DNA from: Cytospora piceicola
Lineage: Eukaryota; Ascomycota; Sordariomycetes; Diaporthales; Cytosporaceae
Direction of reading: 5' to 3'
Assembly: GCA_023375675.1 (NCBI GenBank)
Contig: JALQBC010000051.1
Coordinates: forward strand, 62,001 to 126,000
Length of the DNA: 64,000 nt
The position numbers and the translations under genes were made by a program. Within the stretch, counting starts at the first letter, position 1. The number at the start of each line of letters is the position of its first letter. This document shows, in pieces, positions 44,801 to 55,674 of this stretch. The notes beneath the pieces were generated by a model. The model was given only the letters and a program-made list of their open reading frames with translations. It ran no database searches and was not told the origin of the DNA.

Positions 44801-45598
44801 TTCATGTTTTCAAGGGTAGAGGTCACGAACCGGTGACATTGAAGGCTTTCCTAGGTAGCTAGTTCCAGTCAGTTAAGCCATGTTGACCTTGACCAAAGCC
44901 GATTCTGACGGGGTATCCGATCCAAATCCCTTAGCTAGACCCGATCGGCAAGGTCATTAAAGGCCTAGAGCGGACTGAAATGATGCATAGCCATGCAATA
45001 GAGAGCCGGGTATCCCATGTTCGAGGTTGAAACGTCACTGAGGACTGTCCTAAGAACCACTAATAGCATTATGGGGAGGGTTCGGATGCTGGACTGCGCA
45101 ACAGCGCGAAGAAACACCTTGGACAACCCGAAACCACAGTGGATGGAGTACACTTATTCAGGGCTCAAAGGCTGTACGTGCTGTATGGGTCCAATCGCAT
45201 ATATCGATTTGCATAAAGACCCTCTAGAAGTTGTCTCCGGGCCAGATCTTCTGAATATTTGTATATAAATGCAGACTATGAAATGCGTAGTCGTCCGTGT
45301 GTGAACCCTAACCCTTTAGCTCTATAAATAACCTCCCCCTCAATCTGACAAGTACTTAAGTAGTGGAGGAGCTTGCACTCTTCATTTTCCCTGAAAATAT
45401 GTAGCTCGTCAGCTCTTCCAGCCAGAGTCGATACCTTAGGTTGATCTTTTTCTATTTTAAAAACGTCACCCATTGCTTGAGAAGCTATTCGAAGGAGGCA
45501 TGGTTATCATAGCCACTCTTTTGCCACCAAGTACTTGAGCCATCTTGATAGGCCCCCGAAAGTCTACTTTGCACCATAGCCCTACACGAACAGCAAGG
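44801..45598. other. Intergenic region
   Basis: No gene recognised. It contains TACTTAAGTA (45353-45362) and a two-unit CCCTAA stretch at about 45305. Confidence 0.45.
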
Positions 45599-46312
45599 AT
45601 GGGTAGAACTGGCCTTCGAAGCAGGTTCCCCCGATGGCCCTGGAGCCGGAAAGCCAAGTCTTCTACCCCAAGTGCCTCAAGTTCCGTCAAGAGCGCAACG
45701 AGTATCGCCGACCAAGCAGAAGACCAGCCAGACTACGAGGGATTTCCAGTCTTCCCACCACCTCCGCCCAAGGAGATTCTGGACAACAGAGACGAATACT
45801 GGACGAAGCTCAAAATGAGGAGGTTTGGGGCTCCACGAGGTGTTTTTGAGGACACATCCCTCTTTGCTCTGTACAGACTCTATGAATACTTTCTCGTGGA
45901 CCAAGTACGCCCTTATCGAGATGCTCTGGAGGCATTCTGGCGGGTAAAGAGCTGGGCTGTCCGTGACATACCTGATCCCGAGGATAACGACCCAGCGCGC
46001 TATGCTTTCTTGGCAGGTTGCACGTATCTGATCGCCAGATCTTTCAACGAGAGGGTGAAGCTCGGCCTCAGGCGTGATATGCCTTCTCTCCTTACTACGG
46101 ACGAGGCAGAGGAGTTGAAGAAAATTCCTGATCATCTTCGGGATTATGAGGAGGTACCAGCCTGGGCTGTCAAAGCTGCTCCTGTCGAGGACCTCCTATC
46201 GGTCCCTACTGAAGACGGCATTACATTGAACGGGAAGGACGACAAACGCGCAGACGTGGACTTTTTGGCCAAGAACATACTGATTTGGACGCCGCATATT
46301 TTATTTACTTGA
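45599..46312 (+). CDS. Conserved-looking protein of unknown function
   Basis: A single 237-aa exon from ATG 45599. The N-terminus is basic and Ser-rich (FPRWPWSRKAKSSTPSASSS), the body predicted globular with aromatic-rich helices (LFALYRLYEYFLVDQ, ALEAFWRVKSWAVRD, YLIARSFNERVKLGLRRD), and the end is ILIWTPHILFT. Third-base composition and even residue use support a real gene. There is no signal peptide or membrane segment. No domain recognised. Its stop codon lies 6 bp from that of the convergent phosphoesterase gene. Confidence 0.7.
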   Translation: MGRTGLRSRFPRWPWSRKAKSSTPSASSSVKSATSIADQAEDQPDYEGFPVFPPPPPKEILDNRDEYWTKLKMRRFGAPRGVFEDTSLFALYRLYEYFLVDQVRPYRDALEAFWRVKSWAVRDIPDPEDNDPARYAFLAGCTYLIARSFNERVKLGLRRDMPSLLTTDEAEELKKIPDHLRDYEEVPAWAVKAAPVEDLLSVPTEDGITLNGKDDKRADVDFLAKNILIWTPHILFT

Positions 46313-46318
46313 TAAAAG

Positions 46319-47314
46319 CTACAATTCAAAAACGATCGGCTCGTGCACAAGTTCGTTCTTGGGCCCACCGACCATTGCTGCATTTATAAAGGTCGTCGGT
46401 CTCCCCTCAAGCGACTTCCCACCTCGCAGCAGCCACCAGAATTTGCTCCATAATACCAAAGTCGCCATCCAAGCTATGGCCTCCCAGCCAGCCCAACCAA
46501 TCATGATGTCTTCGTATGCCCCTTGTGCAGCATTAAGGACGACGTCCTCACGCCCGTGCCCTACGTGGATGTGGCCAAAAACATGGAGTCTTGGTTTCAA
46601 GAGGGTGATCTCCTGCAATAGATAAGGACAGCCGGCTCGGTGGAAATCACGAGCATCAAGATGTAGCTTAGGTGGCCCGTGGGTGACCACGATGTCCGGT
46701 GCAGACTTGAGTGAAGCAAATTTCTTACTCCAAGTATCTGAATCATCGGGACGATACTGAAATGCAGAGTGGCCGTACTGTGGAGTAAAGGGGCTGCCAT
46801 ATATTGTGACACGTCGTGATTTGGCTTCGCTGTGTTGCTGCCCGATGTCTTGGTCTCCAGTATCGAAATTCAAGGTGATTGAAGAGTCCTGAAGGTATAT
46901 GACGCTTCCCCAGTCAAGGTCGGCCTTTGTCTCTGACTGGCCATAGCGTCGTTCCGGAAATTTTGTGAGGAAATCCTGATCCAGAAGGACATCGTGATTA
47001 CCGGCAACGAAGATCTTGTATCTGTGTGGCTGTGACGAGAGCCATCTCAGCTCGGTTTGCAGCTCATCAAACGAGCCATTCTCCGTCAAGTCGCCAGCGT
47101 GGATCAAGATGTCGCCTGGCGGGATTTGAGGCCGTTGATTGTGTGTGTCCGAGATGCACACGACTCTGATTGACTTCGCAGTATCCGGTGTTGCTGGTCG
47201 AACGCCATAGCACCTCAGGAGCTTCTCCGCAATACGGCGCTTCCGCTGCCCGTGAAGCTTGATGCTACTGAGAACTTGGGGGGTGGGGCTCATGCTAACA
47301 ACGAGTATGGACAC
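46319..47314 (-). CDS. Calcineurin-like metallophosphoesterase (MPPED/239AB type)
   Basis: One 331-aa exon with the metal-binding motifs of the family in order: CISDTHN (D-x-H), ILIHAGDLTENG (GD), VAGNHD (GNH[DE]), VTHGPP (H) and FGHIHVGHG (GHxH). All metal ligands are present, so a dinuclear metal phosphodiesterase is expected; family members hydrolyse phosphodiesters, but the natural substrate is unknown. A hydrophobic segment near residues 280-300 (WEAIAWMATLVLWSKFWWLL) may be a membrane anchor. An alternative start eight codons in is possible. Confidence 0.9.
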   Translation of the reverse strand: MSILVVSMSPTPQVLSSIKLHGQRKRRIAEKLLRCYGVRPATPDTAKSIRVVCISDTHNQRPQIPPGDILIHAGDLTENGSFDELQTELRWLSSQPHRYKIFVAGNHDVLLDQDFLTKFPERRYGQSETKADLDWGSVIYLQDSSITLNFDTGDQDIGQQHSEAKSRRVTIYGSPFTPQYGHSAFQYRPDDSDTWSKKFASLKSAPDIVVTHGPPKLHLDARDFHRAGCPYLLQEITLLKPRLHVFGHIHVGHGREDVVLNAAQGAYEDIMIGWAGWEAIAWMATLVLWSKFWWLLRGGKSLEGRPTTFINAAMVGGPKNELVHEPIVFEL

Positions 47315-48218
47315 ATTCGTCGACGGTGCCAGCGAAAGCTCTTGCAGTGAAATTGCTGGGTTGGATGAGTATCATCAAAACATGGGGGGGGGGCGGTTCA
47401 GCTCCAGGTTCCGGGATATAAGAAGCAGAAGGTTGGGGTTGCCTCCAAGTGGTCTCTCGTTTTAGGCTATATTATGGTGCGCTACAGGGCTCACATTGCC
47501 AGAATTTCAGGCTTGTCTCTTTCCCATCCCGCCCCATTGTCCCACCTGATTTCCCATTAAGGACCCCTGTAGACTCGTAGCCAATCATCCCTTTTTACAC
47601 TCTTAAGCGCTGCCGTTGGCATGGCCGCCGCACTTGAATTTGGCGCCTCCACCCCGGCTCCTATGGAGAGGTTTAAGTTTTGCGCACATCCTTAATATAA
47701 CCTCTGGGTGTTGGTACATACTTATGTCGATCTTGGTCGAGTGACCATTGTTTGCAACCACAAGCGCCGACTGTGCCTTTGGGCTGCGTGGCTTTCAGGC
47801 ATCTTGTCACTGCGCTTGATACCAACTGCAAACTCAGCCGCTACAACCAGGCTTGTTTGGTCGAATGGCTGTGGCTCGAGTGCCCATAACGAAGCCGTTT
47901 GAAACCTGCGCCGCAGGCCCAAAGTTCCAACACGCAATGTGCGAGTCGCGAGACAGGCTGTTCTCGTAAGCTTGAGGCATACGAGACAGTCTCAAAAATA
48001 GGAACATAAACCAGTCGATTAGCTGTCTGGGTATGGTTCAAGAATGGTTATTACTGTCACCAATCTCTACATGTAGATTATCTTCAAACTGCTTTCCCTG
48101 AATATTGCTTTTTTCCTCCATATTTTGATTTTGTCTTTGATTGTATTCTTGGCTATTCACAGGCCCTCATTATTTCCCCAGTTATAAAACTACCAGTTTG
48201 CTCAAGGCGTGCTTCGAG
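47315..48218. other. Intergenic promoter region between two divergent genes
   Basis: It contains a poly-G run near 47385, otherwise no recognised features; promoters of the phosphoesterase and of the nucleotidyltransferase-like gene. Confidence 0.45.
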
Positions 48219-48989
48219 ATGGGCAACCGTCACTCCCAACCAAAGAAAACCCCCAAAAAACGACGGGCGCAAAGAGTCCAGGCTGCCAACATTAGCCAGC
48301 CTCAGGACGTGCAAATCCACATACCCAGGAACAGGTTGGATGCGCACGGCATCCCTGTCCAACCTGTCAGTCGAGAGGTTGACGAGATCACCTTGCGTCA
48401 GGGTCTGGATATTGTGTCTGACTTCGTCGCTCACCGAAGGCATCGCATAAATGTCGTCGCGGCCGGAGGGGCAGTGAACCTCCTATACCTCAGATCTCGC
48501 GCTACAACCCATGATATTGATATCTTCGGCTCCAACTTCGGCAACGACTCCCGCGTGCTCTTAGACCAGGCCATGCAGGAGGCCCGGAGACGTTTACCAG
48601 CCCTGGGCACGGATTGGCTCAACACCGAGACGCAAATGTGGATGAGGGGCGACATGCACCGGGAGCTGACCCATGCTGCGGAAGTGCAGGACGACCGGGT
48701 CTTCGATGGTGCCGGGCTGAGGATCTATGCGGCCCCGTGGGAATATGCCTTCACCGCCAAGATCAACCGCCTGCTTCATCCGCAGGGTCAGGCGAGGTCG
48801 TATGACCTTGCTGATGCGGTGGTCTATATACACAGATATATCAGCGCGCATGGAAATCGGCCGGTCAGTGTGGCGACCGTCATGGGCTGGGCCCGTCGTT
48901 ATCATCATGACTGTAATAGAGATATCCTGTTGAACCACGTGGACCCAAGTTACATGCAGCGCTACCACCGGCATGCTTTTGTGGGATGA
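48219..48989 (+). CDS. Predicted N-myristoylated nucleotidyltransferase-fold protein
   Basis: A single 256-aa exon. It starts MGNRHSQPKKTPKKRR: Gly2, Asn3 and Ser6 fit an N-myristoylation signal, and the Lys/Arg cluster behind it would add membrane affinity. The core VVAAGGAVNLLYL then TTHDIDIFGSN has the G-G...D-x-D layout (Gly83-Gly84, Asp99/Asp101) of the minimal nucleotidyltransferase fold, as in AbiEii/MNT-like proteins. The following ALGTDWLNTETQMWM and APWEYAFTAKINRLL continue the fold, and a C-terminal helical part has YDLADAVVYIHRYI. I do not recognise a named function. Activity is inferred from the motif only. Confidence 0.7.
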   Translation: MGNRHSQPKKTPKKRRAQRVQAANISQPQDVQIHIPRNRLDAHGIPVQPVSREVDEITLRQGLDIVSDFVAHRRHRINVVAAGGAVNLLYLRSRATTHDIDIFGSNFGNDSRVLLDQAMQEARRRLPALGTDWLNTETQMWMRGDMHRELTHAAEVQDDRVFDGAGLRIYAAPWEYAFTAKINRLLHPQGQARSYDLADAVVYIHRYISAHGNRPVSVATVMGWARRYHHDCNRDILLNHVDPSYMQRYHRHAFVG

Positions 48990-49526
48990 TGTAGCTCGGG
49001 GAAATAGCATGTTGGATGAGGCGCGTTGGATGAGAAGTTGTTGTTTTGGCCTGACGATCTTGCCTTGTCATGATGTCGTCTTGTATCTGGTTTTTGGTTA
49101 GCGGTCATGTTATCAAAGGTAGAATTGAATTGAACGGGGCTGCCCTTTACCTACTGTTAGGGATATGACTTGATTCCCTTTTTCTAGAAGATCGTAGTAG
49201 AGGTCGAAACTTCGACAAATCCAACTGAAACAGGATAAACACATATAGGTATCCACGGCCACCACTTTTGCAATACTAGGTAGGTATCGAGTATGACCAC
49301 TGGGACAATAAGTGGTTGTTTCTATAAAGGGATACTTCTCGGGAATTTGAAATGCCCGCCTCGGGACCGAGCTTACGTATGGAGCGCGGTGTTTTGGGAT
49401 TTTCCGTTCAAAGCCCGAGAAACCTATACCTGGCGCCCGACCTCCTCCCTTCTCCGTGTTTTCCGATGTCTCTCTCCCATGTCCTACCCATCGCTGTATG
49501 ATTTACTAGGAAGTGTATGTTTCACC
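48990..49526. other. Promoter region of the second Zn2Cys6 gene
   Basis: No gene recognised. In-frame open sequence upstream of 49527 (from 49293) is probably leader, since the zinc cluster gene has a better start at 49527. Confidence 0.45.
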
Positions 49527-52011
49527 ATGTCACAGTCGACGACAGTCACGTCACCCACCGAGCCGACCCGTACAGCCGCCCCCAAGCCGCAACGCGTTCT
49601 CGCGTGCGTATCATGCCAGCAGCGCAAGGTCAAGTGCGACCGCAAGTTTCCCTGTGCCAACTGCTTCCGCTCCGGCGCGTATTGTGTACCGGCGAATTCG
49701 CTCGCCCCGCGCCAGCGCCGCCGCAGGTTTGCGGAGCGAGAGCTGTTGGAACGCCTCCGGAACTATGAGGGCCTCCTTCGCGAGAACGACATCGACTTCG
49801 AGCCTTTGCACCCATCCACTCCTGCCTCCGCTGCTGTTGCGGACGCCGACCACAAATCTCCCACCGAGGATGGCAGGGGGCCTTCTGGGTCTCTATCAAA
49901 ACAGACGCACTCACCGCTGGACGAAGGAGTGTCGAGGAACAAGACGGCCGCCAGGCCCAGGGAAGCCGAAGTGTACGAGGTCAAGTCCACGCTCCATTCT
50001 ATCCTTTGGGCTGATTAGACATAACTAATTTACTTTTGTTCCAGAAATATCTGGAATGCTATAAGTAAAGTTGTATGGCCCATCATCACTCAAATATTCA
50101 TTAGTCTCCTTGCGAATGGTTCTGAAACCACACTAATACGGACGGATGACCGAAAAGACGGTAGACTCCGAGGATGAAAACGAAGAGGACGACGATATTG
50201 CTGACTGCAAAAATCAACATGGACCTGGCCGGGACGATGCTGTCCTCGAGAGTGTTTGGTCTCACAGGTTCCAAGCCGGGCCCCACGGCCAAGAAGCCGA
50301 TAACCTTCCAGTCAACCTGTCTACATCGCACCCAGAACAGGTACATATGTTCAGGCTTTGGCAGATCTATCTGGAGAATGTAGACCCGCTACTCAAGGTC
50401 ACGCACACACCCACACTGCAGCCACGCATCATCGAGGCTGCCGGAAATATGGCCAATATTAGCCCTTCATTAGAAGCCCTTATCTTCAGCATCTATTGCG
50501 TCTCTGTTTTGAGTCTCATCGAGGCTGAATGCCAAGATCTGTTCCAATCATCGAGGAAACTTCTTCTGGGGCGTTATCAGACCGCTTGTCATGGAGCCCT
50601 GCTTAAGTGCCACGCTTGGAGGTCTGGGGATGGCGACGGCTTGACAGCGATATACCTATACTTGGTAAGAATTCTAGTGATTTGCAGCTGCTACGTTGAA
50701 GGCATTACATTGATTATGTCAGTACTGATCCAACGCCTCTAGGTTTCATTCAGACACCAAACCGACCCTCGCTCATTATCTTGCATGCTTGCTGTTGCCA
50801 TCCGCATCGCCCAACGCATGGGCATACACAGCGGGTCCACCTACACCGGATGCACCGTCCTCGAGGCTGAGATGCGCCGGAGACTGTGGTGGTCGTTAGT
50901 TATTTTCGACCATCGTATCTGCGAAATGGCTGACTACAAGGGCACGTCGTTGGTACCTACCTGGGACTGTAGCATTCCCCTCAACGTGAACGACTTCGAG
51001 CTGCGGCCAGGTACCAAACAGAAACAATCGCCAGTGGCTCACGAACGGCCTACCGAGGCCCTCTTTCCTGTGGTTCGAAGCAAACTGGCCGATGTTGTCC
51101 GCCACTGTTCCTTCCACATCAACTTTGTCAATCCGTCTCTGAATGCCATTGCCCGATCAAAGGGTGCTCAGCAGAGTCCCGTTCCAGAAGCCGGCGAGCT
51201 GTTGTCCCTAGAAAGACTCATCGAGGACAAGTATCTCGCCAACTGTGATCTGGAGGACCCCCTTCACTACATGACAGTCTGGACTGCGCGTGGTTTCTTC
51301 GCCAGAAACCGTCTCCTGGAACATTATTCACGCCACTCGACATCGTCTGTACGGCCGACGGATACACATCGCAGCGCGGCTCTCTTCTACGCACTGAGCA
51401 TGCTCGAATGTGACACAAAACTCAGAAGCTCACCTCTGACCAGGAAATTCCTCTGGTACACCAATTCTCACTTCCCAGCTCTCGCCTACCTCCATATTTT
51501 CATTGTACTTGGTAAGCGGCCCGCTGAGGACCACGCGGAGAAGGCCTGGAACGCCGTGAGCGGGAACTACGAGGCCCTCATTACGCGTTCCAAGCAGGAT
51601 ACAGGTGACGAGCAAGGCGGCATCGGAATTTTCTTTGTCTCTTACTCTCGAGCCATCCTCCAGGCCTGGGAGGCGCGTGAGGTATTACTGAGACAACAAC
51701 ATAAGCAGCTTGAGTCGCCACCGCGGATCGTATCGGACGTCAGAAACAGACTGGCTCAGATGCGGTCTACTTCAGAAAACATCCGAGGAAAGCAACCAGA
51801 CAACGGTGATGTGGGTACCCACAACACTGAGAATACTGCAATGCCCACCATGCCAATGGGCCTGGATGGTGATCCTGCCACTGGAGGGCCACAGAGCTTT
51901 GTTGGTACGGATTCTTCTGCTTCCTACCCTGATATCTTTGGACAGGGTGTAATGAATGTCGATATGGGCCAGTACTGGACTGAGATGGACTGGAGATGGA
52001 TGCATACATAA
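49527..52011 (+). CDS. Zn(II)2Cys6 transcription factor (no. 2) with a 20-nt microexon
   Basis: Four exons (49527-49984, 50045-50064, 50165-50664, 50743-52011) give 748 aa. The zinc cluster is Cys27-Cys53: CVSCQQRKVKCDRKFPC, then ANC and FRSGAYC. A coiled-coil linker (ERELLERLRNYEGLLREN) follows. Exon 2 is only 20 nt and, with its flanks, restores NIWNAINSEDENEEDDD, matching the usual start of the regulatory region in this family. The fungal-specific domain includes MLAVAIRIAQRMGIHSGS and EAEMRRRLWWSLVIFDHRI. Without the microexon the frame stops early at 50016-50018. It probably acts as a nuclear regulator; target unknown. Confidence 0.83.
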
Positions 52012-53062
52012 GGCTGGTAACATTGTCATATTACAACTTGCAAACCTCTGTGGGCGAAGATGTCCAAAAATCATACATATCACGTTCAATAGTCCCATCG
52101 CCCTTAGTCAGACAATTGGTACAAAATCAAGCACTCCGTGATACCCGAGGGATGGACCACGATCGCCAAGCGAGACTTTACATGAAGCGAGACTATTTTC
52201 CACAGAATACTGTAAAAGGGCCCAAAAATAATGGCATCCACAATTCAGAGGTCTTGAAGTGTAAAGCGAGCTAGTGATATAGAAATTGTTCGTACGGTAT
52301 CCCATTTCGTGGGCCACTGATTTATGAAATACCATTCCAACCATTGTGATCAAGGGTTTTCGGATCTTAGGCAGCTGAGTGGGCAGTTGGAAGAAGTATC
52401 TCGAGGCTGTTGGACTGATATGCTCGGGTATTAGTGTTCCTGTCGTGCAGTTCACTTCGACCGCTCAGAGACCTGCCGCTGGCTTATAAGGAGCCGAAGA
52501 AGGCTTTAGTCCTTGGAGAGGTGGTGTTTATAGGCAGGCTATGGAGGATGAGTAAACCGCTGAGAAACCCTCGGTACTTACGAGTTCATCAAATCTACAC
52601 AGGTGATCATTCTATTCCCATGTTGTATCAATCTAGGTCGTGAGCAAATCTTGGAACTTGGGCCGTGATGGGAAAGTGCAGACAGTGCAGTTGGTGCAGA
52701 TCTTCTGGTCGTTTATTAAGCTCAGTTCTTACAAAGGCAACAAAGCATTGTACCCATGATGAAATTCCATCTGTACTTAAGTACTTTGGAATTACACCTA
52801 GGCAAGAGGGCTTGGGATGAGTGGTGGCAGGTAGGCAGTGAAATGCTTGTATTCTCTGTAAACCATAATGCTTGTATACTTCGCAATACAGATCTCCTGT
52901 TGTCCTCGCGTCCCATGATGTGTTTTCTGTATCTGAGACACGTCGAGTGGTTCTAGAGATAATCTTACACATCAAATCCGAATCCCCTGTATTCTCTTTC
53001 ATCGCCCCCATAGTTCCGAAACTAAGGGTTCTCTCAACCCCTCGCAAGAGACCCCTCAAAGA
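52012..53062. other. Convergent region without a supported gene
   Basis: It has short frames only and a GTACTTAAGTAC palindrome (52773-52784). 3' ends of the regulator and of the F-box-like gene. Confidence 0.45.
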
Positions 53063-54598
53063 TCAGGGATTCAGAAGAAATATCCTTGCCGGTAAGGAGC
53101 GGAAGGAGGACTGCGTCCGGTCGAGATCGTATGGATGGTTAGCCCGACCGTCGGAGGGTTGTCTCTCGAATGGGTACCAGTTCCCACAGGCTCCGCTGTC
53201 CGAATCCGACATGGTAATCCATCGACCATGCTCGTTCAGGATAACGTCACCTCGGAACCGAAGCTTCGACCCCCCATTGGGATCTCTCCACTGCCAGTCG
53301 AGGAACGGCGAGGCGCAGGCCCACGGCGTACCGCCAACGGAGTACCGAAGGAAAGGGCGGGAGTAGAGGTTCTTCACTGGATGGCGCTGTCTGGTCACTC
53401 CCTCCAGCGAGTTGTGCACGTTTACCGAGTACGTCAGCTTGACTGCCGTGTCCCGTGCACGGCTCGTGCTGAACTGCTCGAGCATCTCGGCTCGGCGGAC
53501 TGGGGCTGATGCCCTGTGTGTCTTTTCGAGAGGCCCGATGCCGAACTCACACAGCCACAAGAGAAACTTCTGTTCCTCTTGAACGGTCCTCTGCGCGAAT
53601 AGCCTTGTCTTCTCGTCTAGTACCGAACACTCGTCGTGCGCTTGATGGTCACGCGAAGCAGAAGACAGAGACGTTCGTCGTCGTTTGCGTGGAGGCTTGT
53701 CCTGCTTGTCCTGCTCATCCTCCCCGTTCTGCAGCGAGATATTCTCGACGGGGAACTCAGGGACGCCAAGTTCCCGGGCCGTGCTGCGCAGATGGGCGCG
53801 GTAGGCGTGGAAGATGTAGCGCAGGCACGAATCGAACTGGCGTCTGTTTCGCTCGGTCGAGGTGTCGTTGTCAAGAGGTAAATAGTCGGAGAGGTCCAGC
53901 GTCATCTCGAGGCGGTGCCTGCGGCCCTGGGCGTCGGTGTGGAATGTGCTGAGAAGGTAAATCTCGGCTGTCAGAAATGCCTTCTGGAAGCGACCGCGTT
54001 CCTCAGAAGTGAGGGTGATCTTCGAGGAAGTAGGGATAGTTTCTGAAGGCGAGTAACTGGAGGTTCCAGTCTCGAGAGCGATGTCTTGGATACGTCGCCA
54101 GGCATCATTGGCGTATCGGTCGACTAAGGAGTCGACCTCTCGGACTATGTCGGAATAGCCCGCTAGCGCCTCGATGTCCAATACCACCTCAGTGTTGAGG
54201 CTATCGTGGTCGGGCAGATCGCTGTAGTCTTGGTCGTCGTCGTCGTCGTCATCGTCATCGTCGTCATCACCATACATCACTGTTAATATTGTCTCCTGAA
54301 GTGCTCTGCTGTTCAGGTCGTCTTCTGGTCGATCCCTCATGGCTTCGATGTGTGCCATCTTAGCCTCGCGCAGTCGGAAGGCTACCCATGCCATGTGACG
54401 CGCTTGGGGATGCAGCTTGTGGTAGATGTTTGCCCACACAGCGCGGTAAATCTGCCGCGGATATTGCTGCCACAAGAGAGAGCAGCCAAGGTCGACTTGA
54501 ACCATGGAATGCAAATCGCGTCCGTCGAGGTACTCGAGAATCTTGATCTTGACATCGGCTGGCAGCCTGGATAGGCACATGGCGTTGGACGAGGACAT
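53063..54598 (-). CDS. F-box-like protein of unknown function
   Basis: A single 511-aa exon from ATG 54598. The N-terminus LSRLPADVKIKILEYLDGRDLHSMVQVDLGC... resembles an F-box (LP-x-[DE]-[VI]-x-x-x-I-L-x-x-L), so the protein may recruit a substrate to an SCF ubiquitin ligase. A run of twelve Asp lies near residue 115, and a basic patch PPRKRRRTS near residue 310 could be nuclear localisation. The C-terminal part (YSVGGTPWACASPFLDWQWRD, GNWYPFERQ) looks globular but is unassigned. An in-frame ATG 49 codons upstream exists; the start used here places the F-box right at the N-terminus as is usual for fungal members. Confidence 0.68.
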   Translation of the reverse strand: MSSSNAMCLSRLPADVKIKILEYLDGRDLHSMVQVDLGCSLLWQQYPRQIYRAVWANIYHKLHPQARHMAWVAFRLREAKMAHIEAMRDRPEDDLNSRALQETILTVMYGDDDDDDDDDDDDQDYSDLPDHDSLNTEVVLDIEALAGYSDIVREVDSLVDRYANDAWRRIQDIALETGTSSYSPSETIPTSSKITLTSEERGRFQKAFLTAEIYLLSTFHTDAQGRRHRLEMTLDLSDYLPLDNDTSTERNRRQFDSCLRYIFHAYRAHLRSTARELGVPEFPVENISLQNGEDEQDKQDKPPRKRRRTSLSSASRDHQAHDECSVLDEKTRLFAQRTVQEEQKFLLWLCEFGIGPLEKTHRASAPVRRAEMLEQFSTSRARDTAVKLTYSVNVHNSLEGVTRQRHPVKNLYSRPFLRYSVGGTPWACASPFLDWQWRDPNGGSKLRFRGDVILNEHGRWITMSDSDSGACGNWYPFERQPSDGRANHPYDLDRTQSSFRSLPARIFLLNP

Positions 54599-55674
54599 CG
54601 TGATGATGCGGGATGTCTGCTGTATTCGTTGAGGTCGGAGTGTGTGTGGTGGTGGTGAAAACGTTTGCGGTTGAAGGCACTTGGGTCGTGGGTAGTGAGC
54701 TGCGCTTTTGTTGTTTTCAAATGTCCCCAGGGCTGAAACAGTCAAATAATCTGCGAGTCTTGACGCAGTAAAGTATCACCTTGAGGAGTGCTGGCTGTAG
54801 GAGACAATTGTCGAGATTGGTCTTGCTTCTGGAAAGGTACACCATGAGCGATGTGACAGTTGGGCAAAGGAGGAAAAGAGCTCAGGGATACCAGATGGAA
54901 AAAAAGTGTACTTAAATCCTCGCAGTATGTAACACCCTGTAATGGCTGCAAGTTGGAAATTTTGAGTATTGTGACGCTTATTTCAAGTGCTTGAATAGAC
55001 TTTGGAAACCATTGTGCATGGACTTCGCACGGCCTCCAGTCCTGAACTAGTACAGCTGATGATATATCTTCATGAGGCCAAAGTCAGGCCTAAAATGTGT
55101 CTTAAAATTATATCTAACCAATAGTGCCTGCATGAGGCGAAATGCTACCCCCTTCGGACGTCCTTCCGATCTGTTCTTCACAACGGTCACGAAACTTAAG
55201 GTTCCAAGCGCGGTACTTTCATCGTCTATTGCAGAACCAGAGCGGTCCCCAGAACCACATGAGACATCTTGGATTTTAGATCAGTCATATGACTGACTGA
55301 AAGCTCGGATGGAAGTGAACATTTTCAGTCTGTGTGTGGTGGTTGGAAAGAGACCCTAAAGCAAAGTGTACCCTAGGGTAATGCATTTAAGTACTCGAAA
55401 CAGTACAACATGAGTGATTCTTACAAACTGAGCTAATCCAAATATTTGTCTTTTGTTGTTTTCCCTTCTCTTCTCCGTCCCTAGTTGTTCGCACCAACTA
55501 CTTAGTTACCTCATCTTGGCGGCATCAACAATCTCAAGAACCACTTGTCGTCCCACCGAGAAAGTCCCTGTACAATGTTCCCCTGTTGACACTATGGGCC
55601 TGCCCATATCCATAAGTCCAACTGTCAGTTAAACATGTTGCACTGAAAAGATCTGTGTCCTTGTATCCTCCGAG
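54599..55674. other. Intergenic region
   Basis: Promoter of the F-box-like gene at left and 3' UTR of the P450 gene at right; no gene recognised between. Confidence 0.45.

Noticed and set aside
45303..45316. CCCTAACCCT as interstitial telomere repeat
   Set aside because: Only two units; too short to distinguish from chance.
49293..49526. N-terminal extension of the second Zn2Cys6 regulator
   Set aside because: The upstream in-frame part lacks coding bias, and ATG 49527 puts the zinc cluster at the usual distance from the N-terminus.
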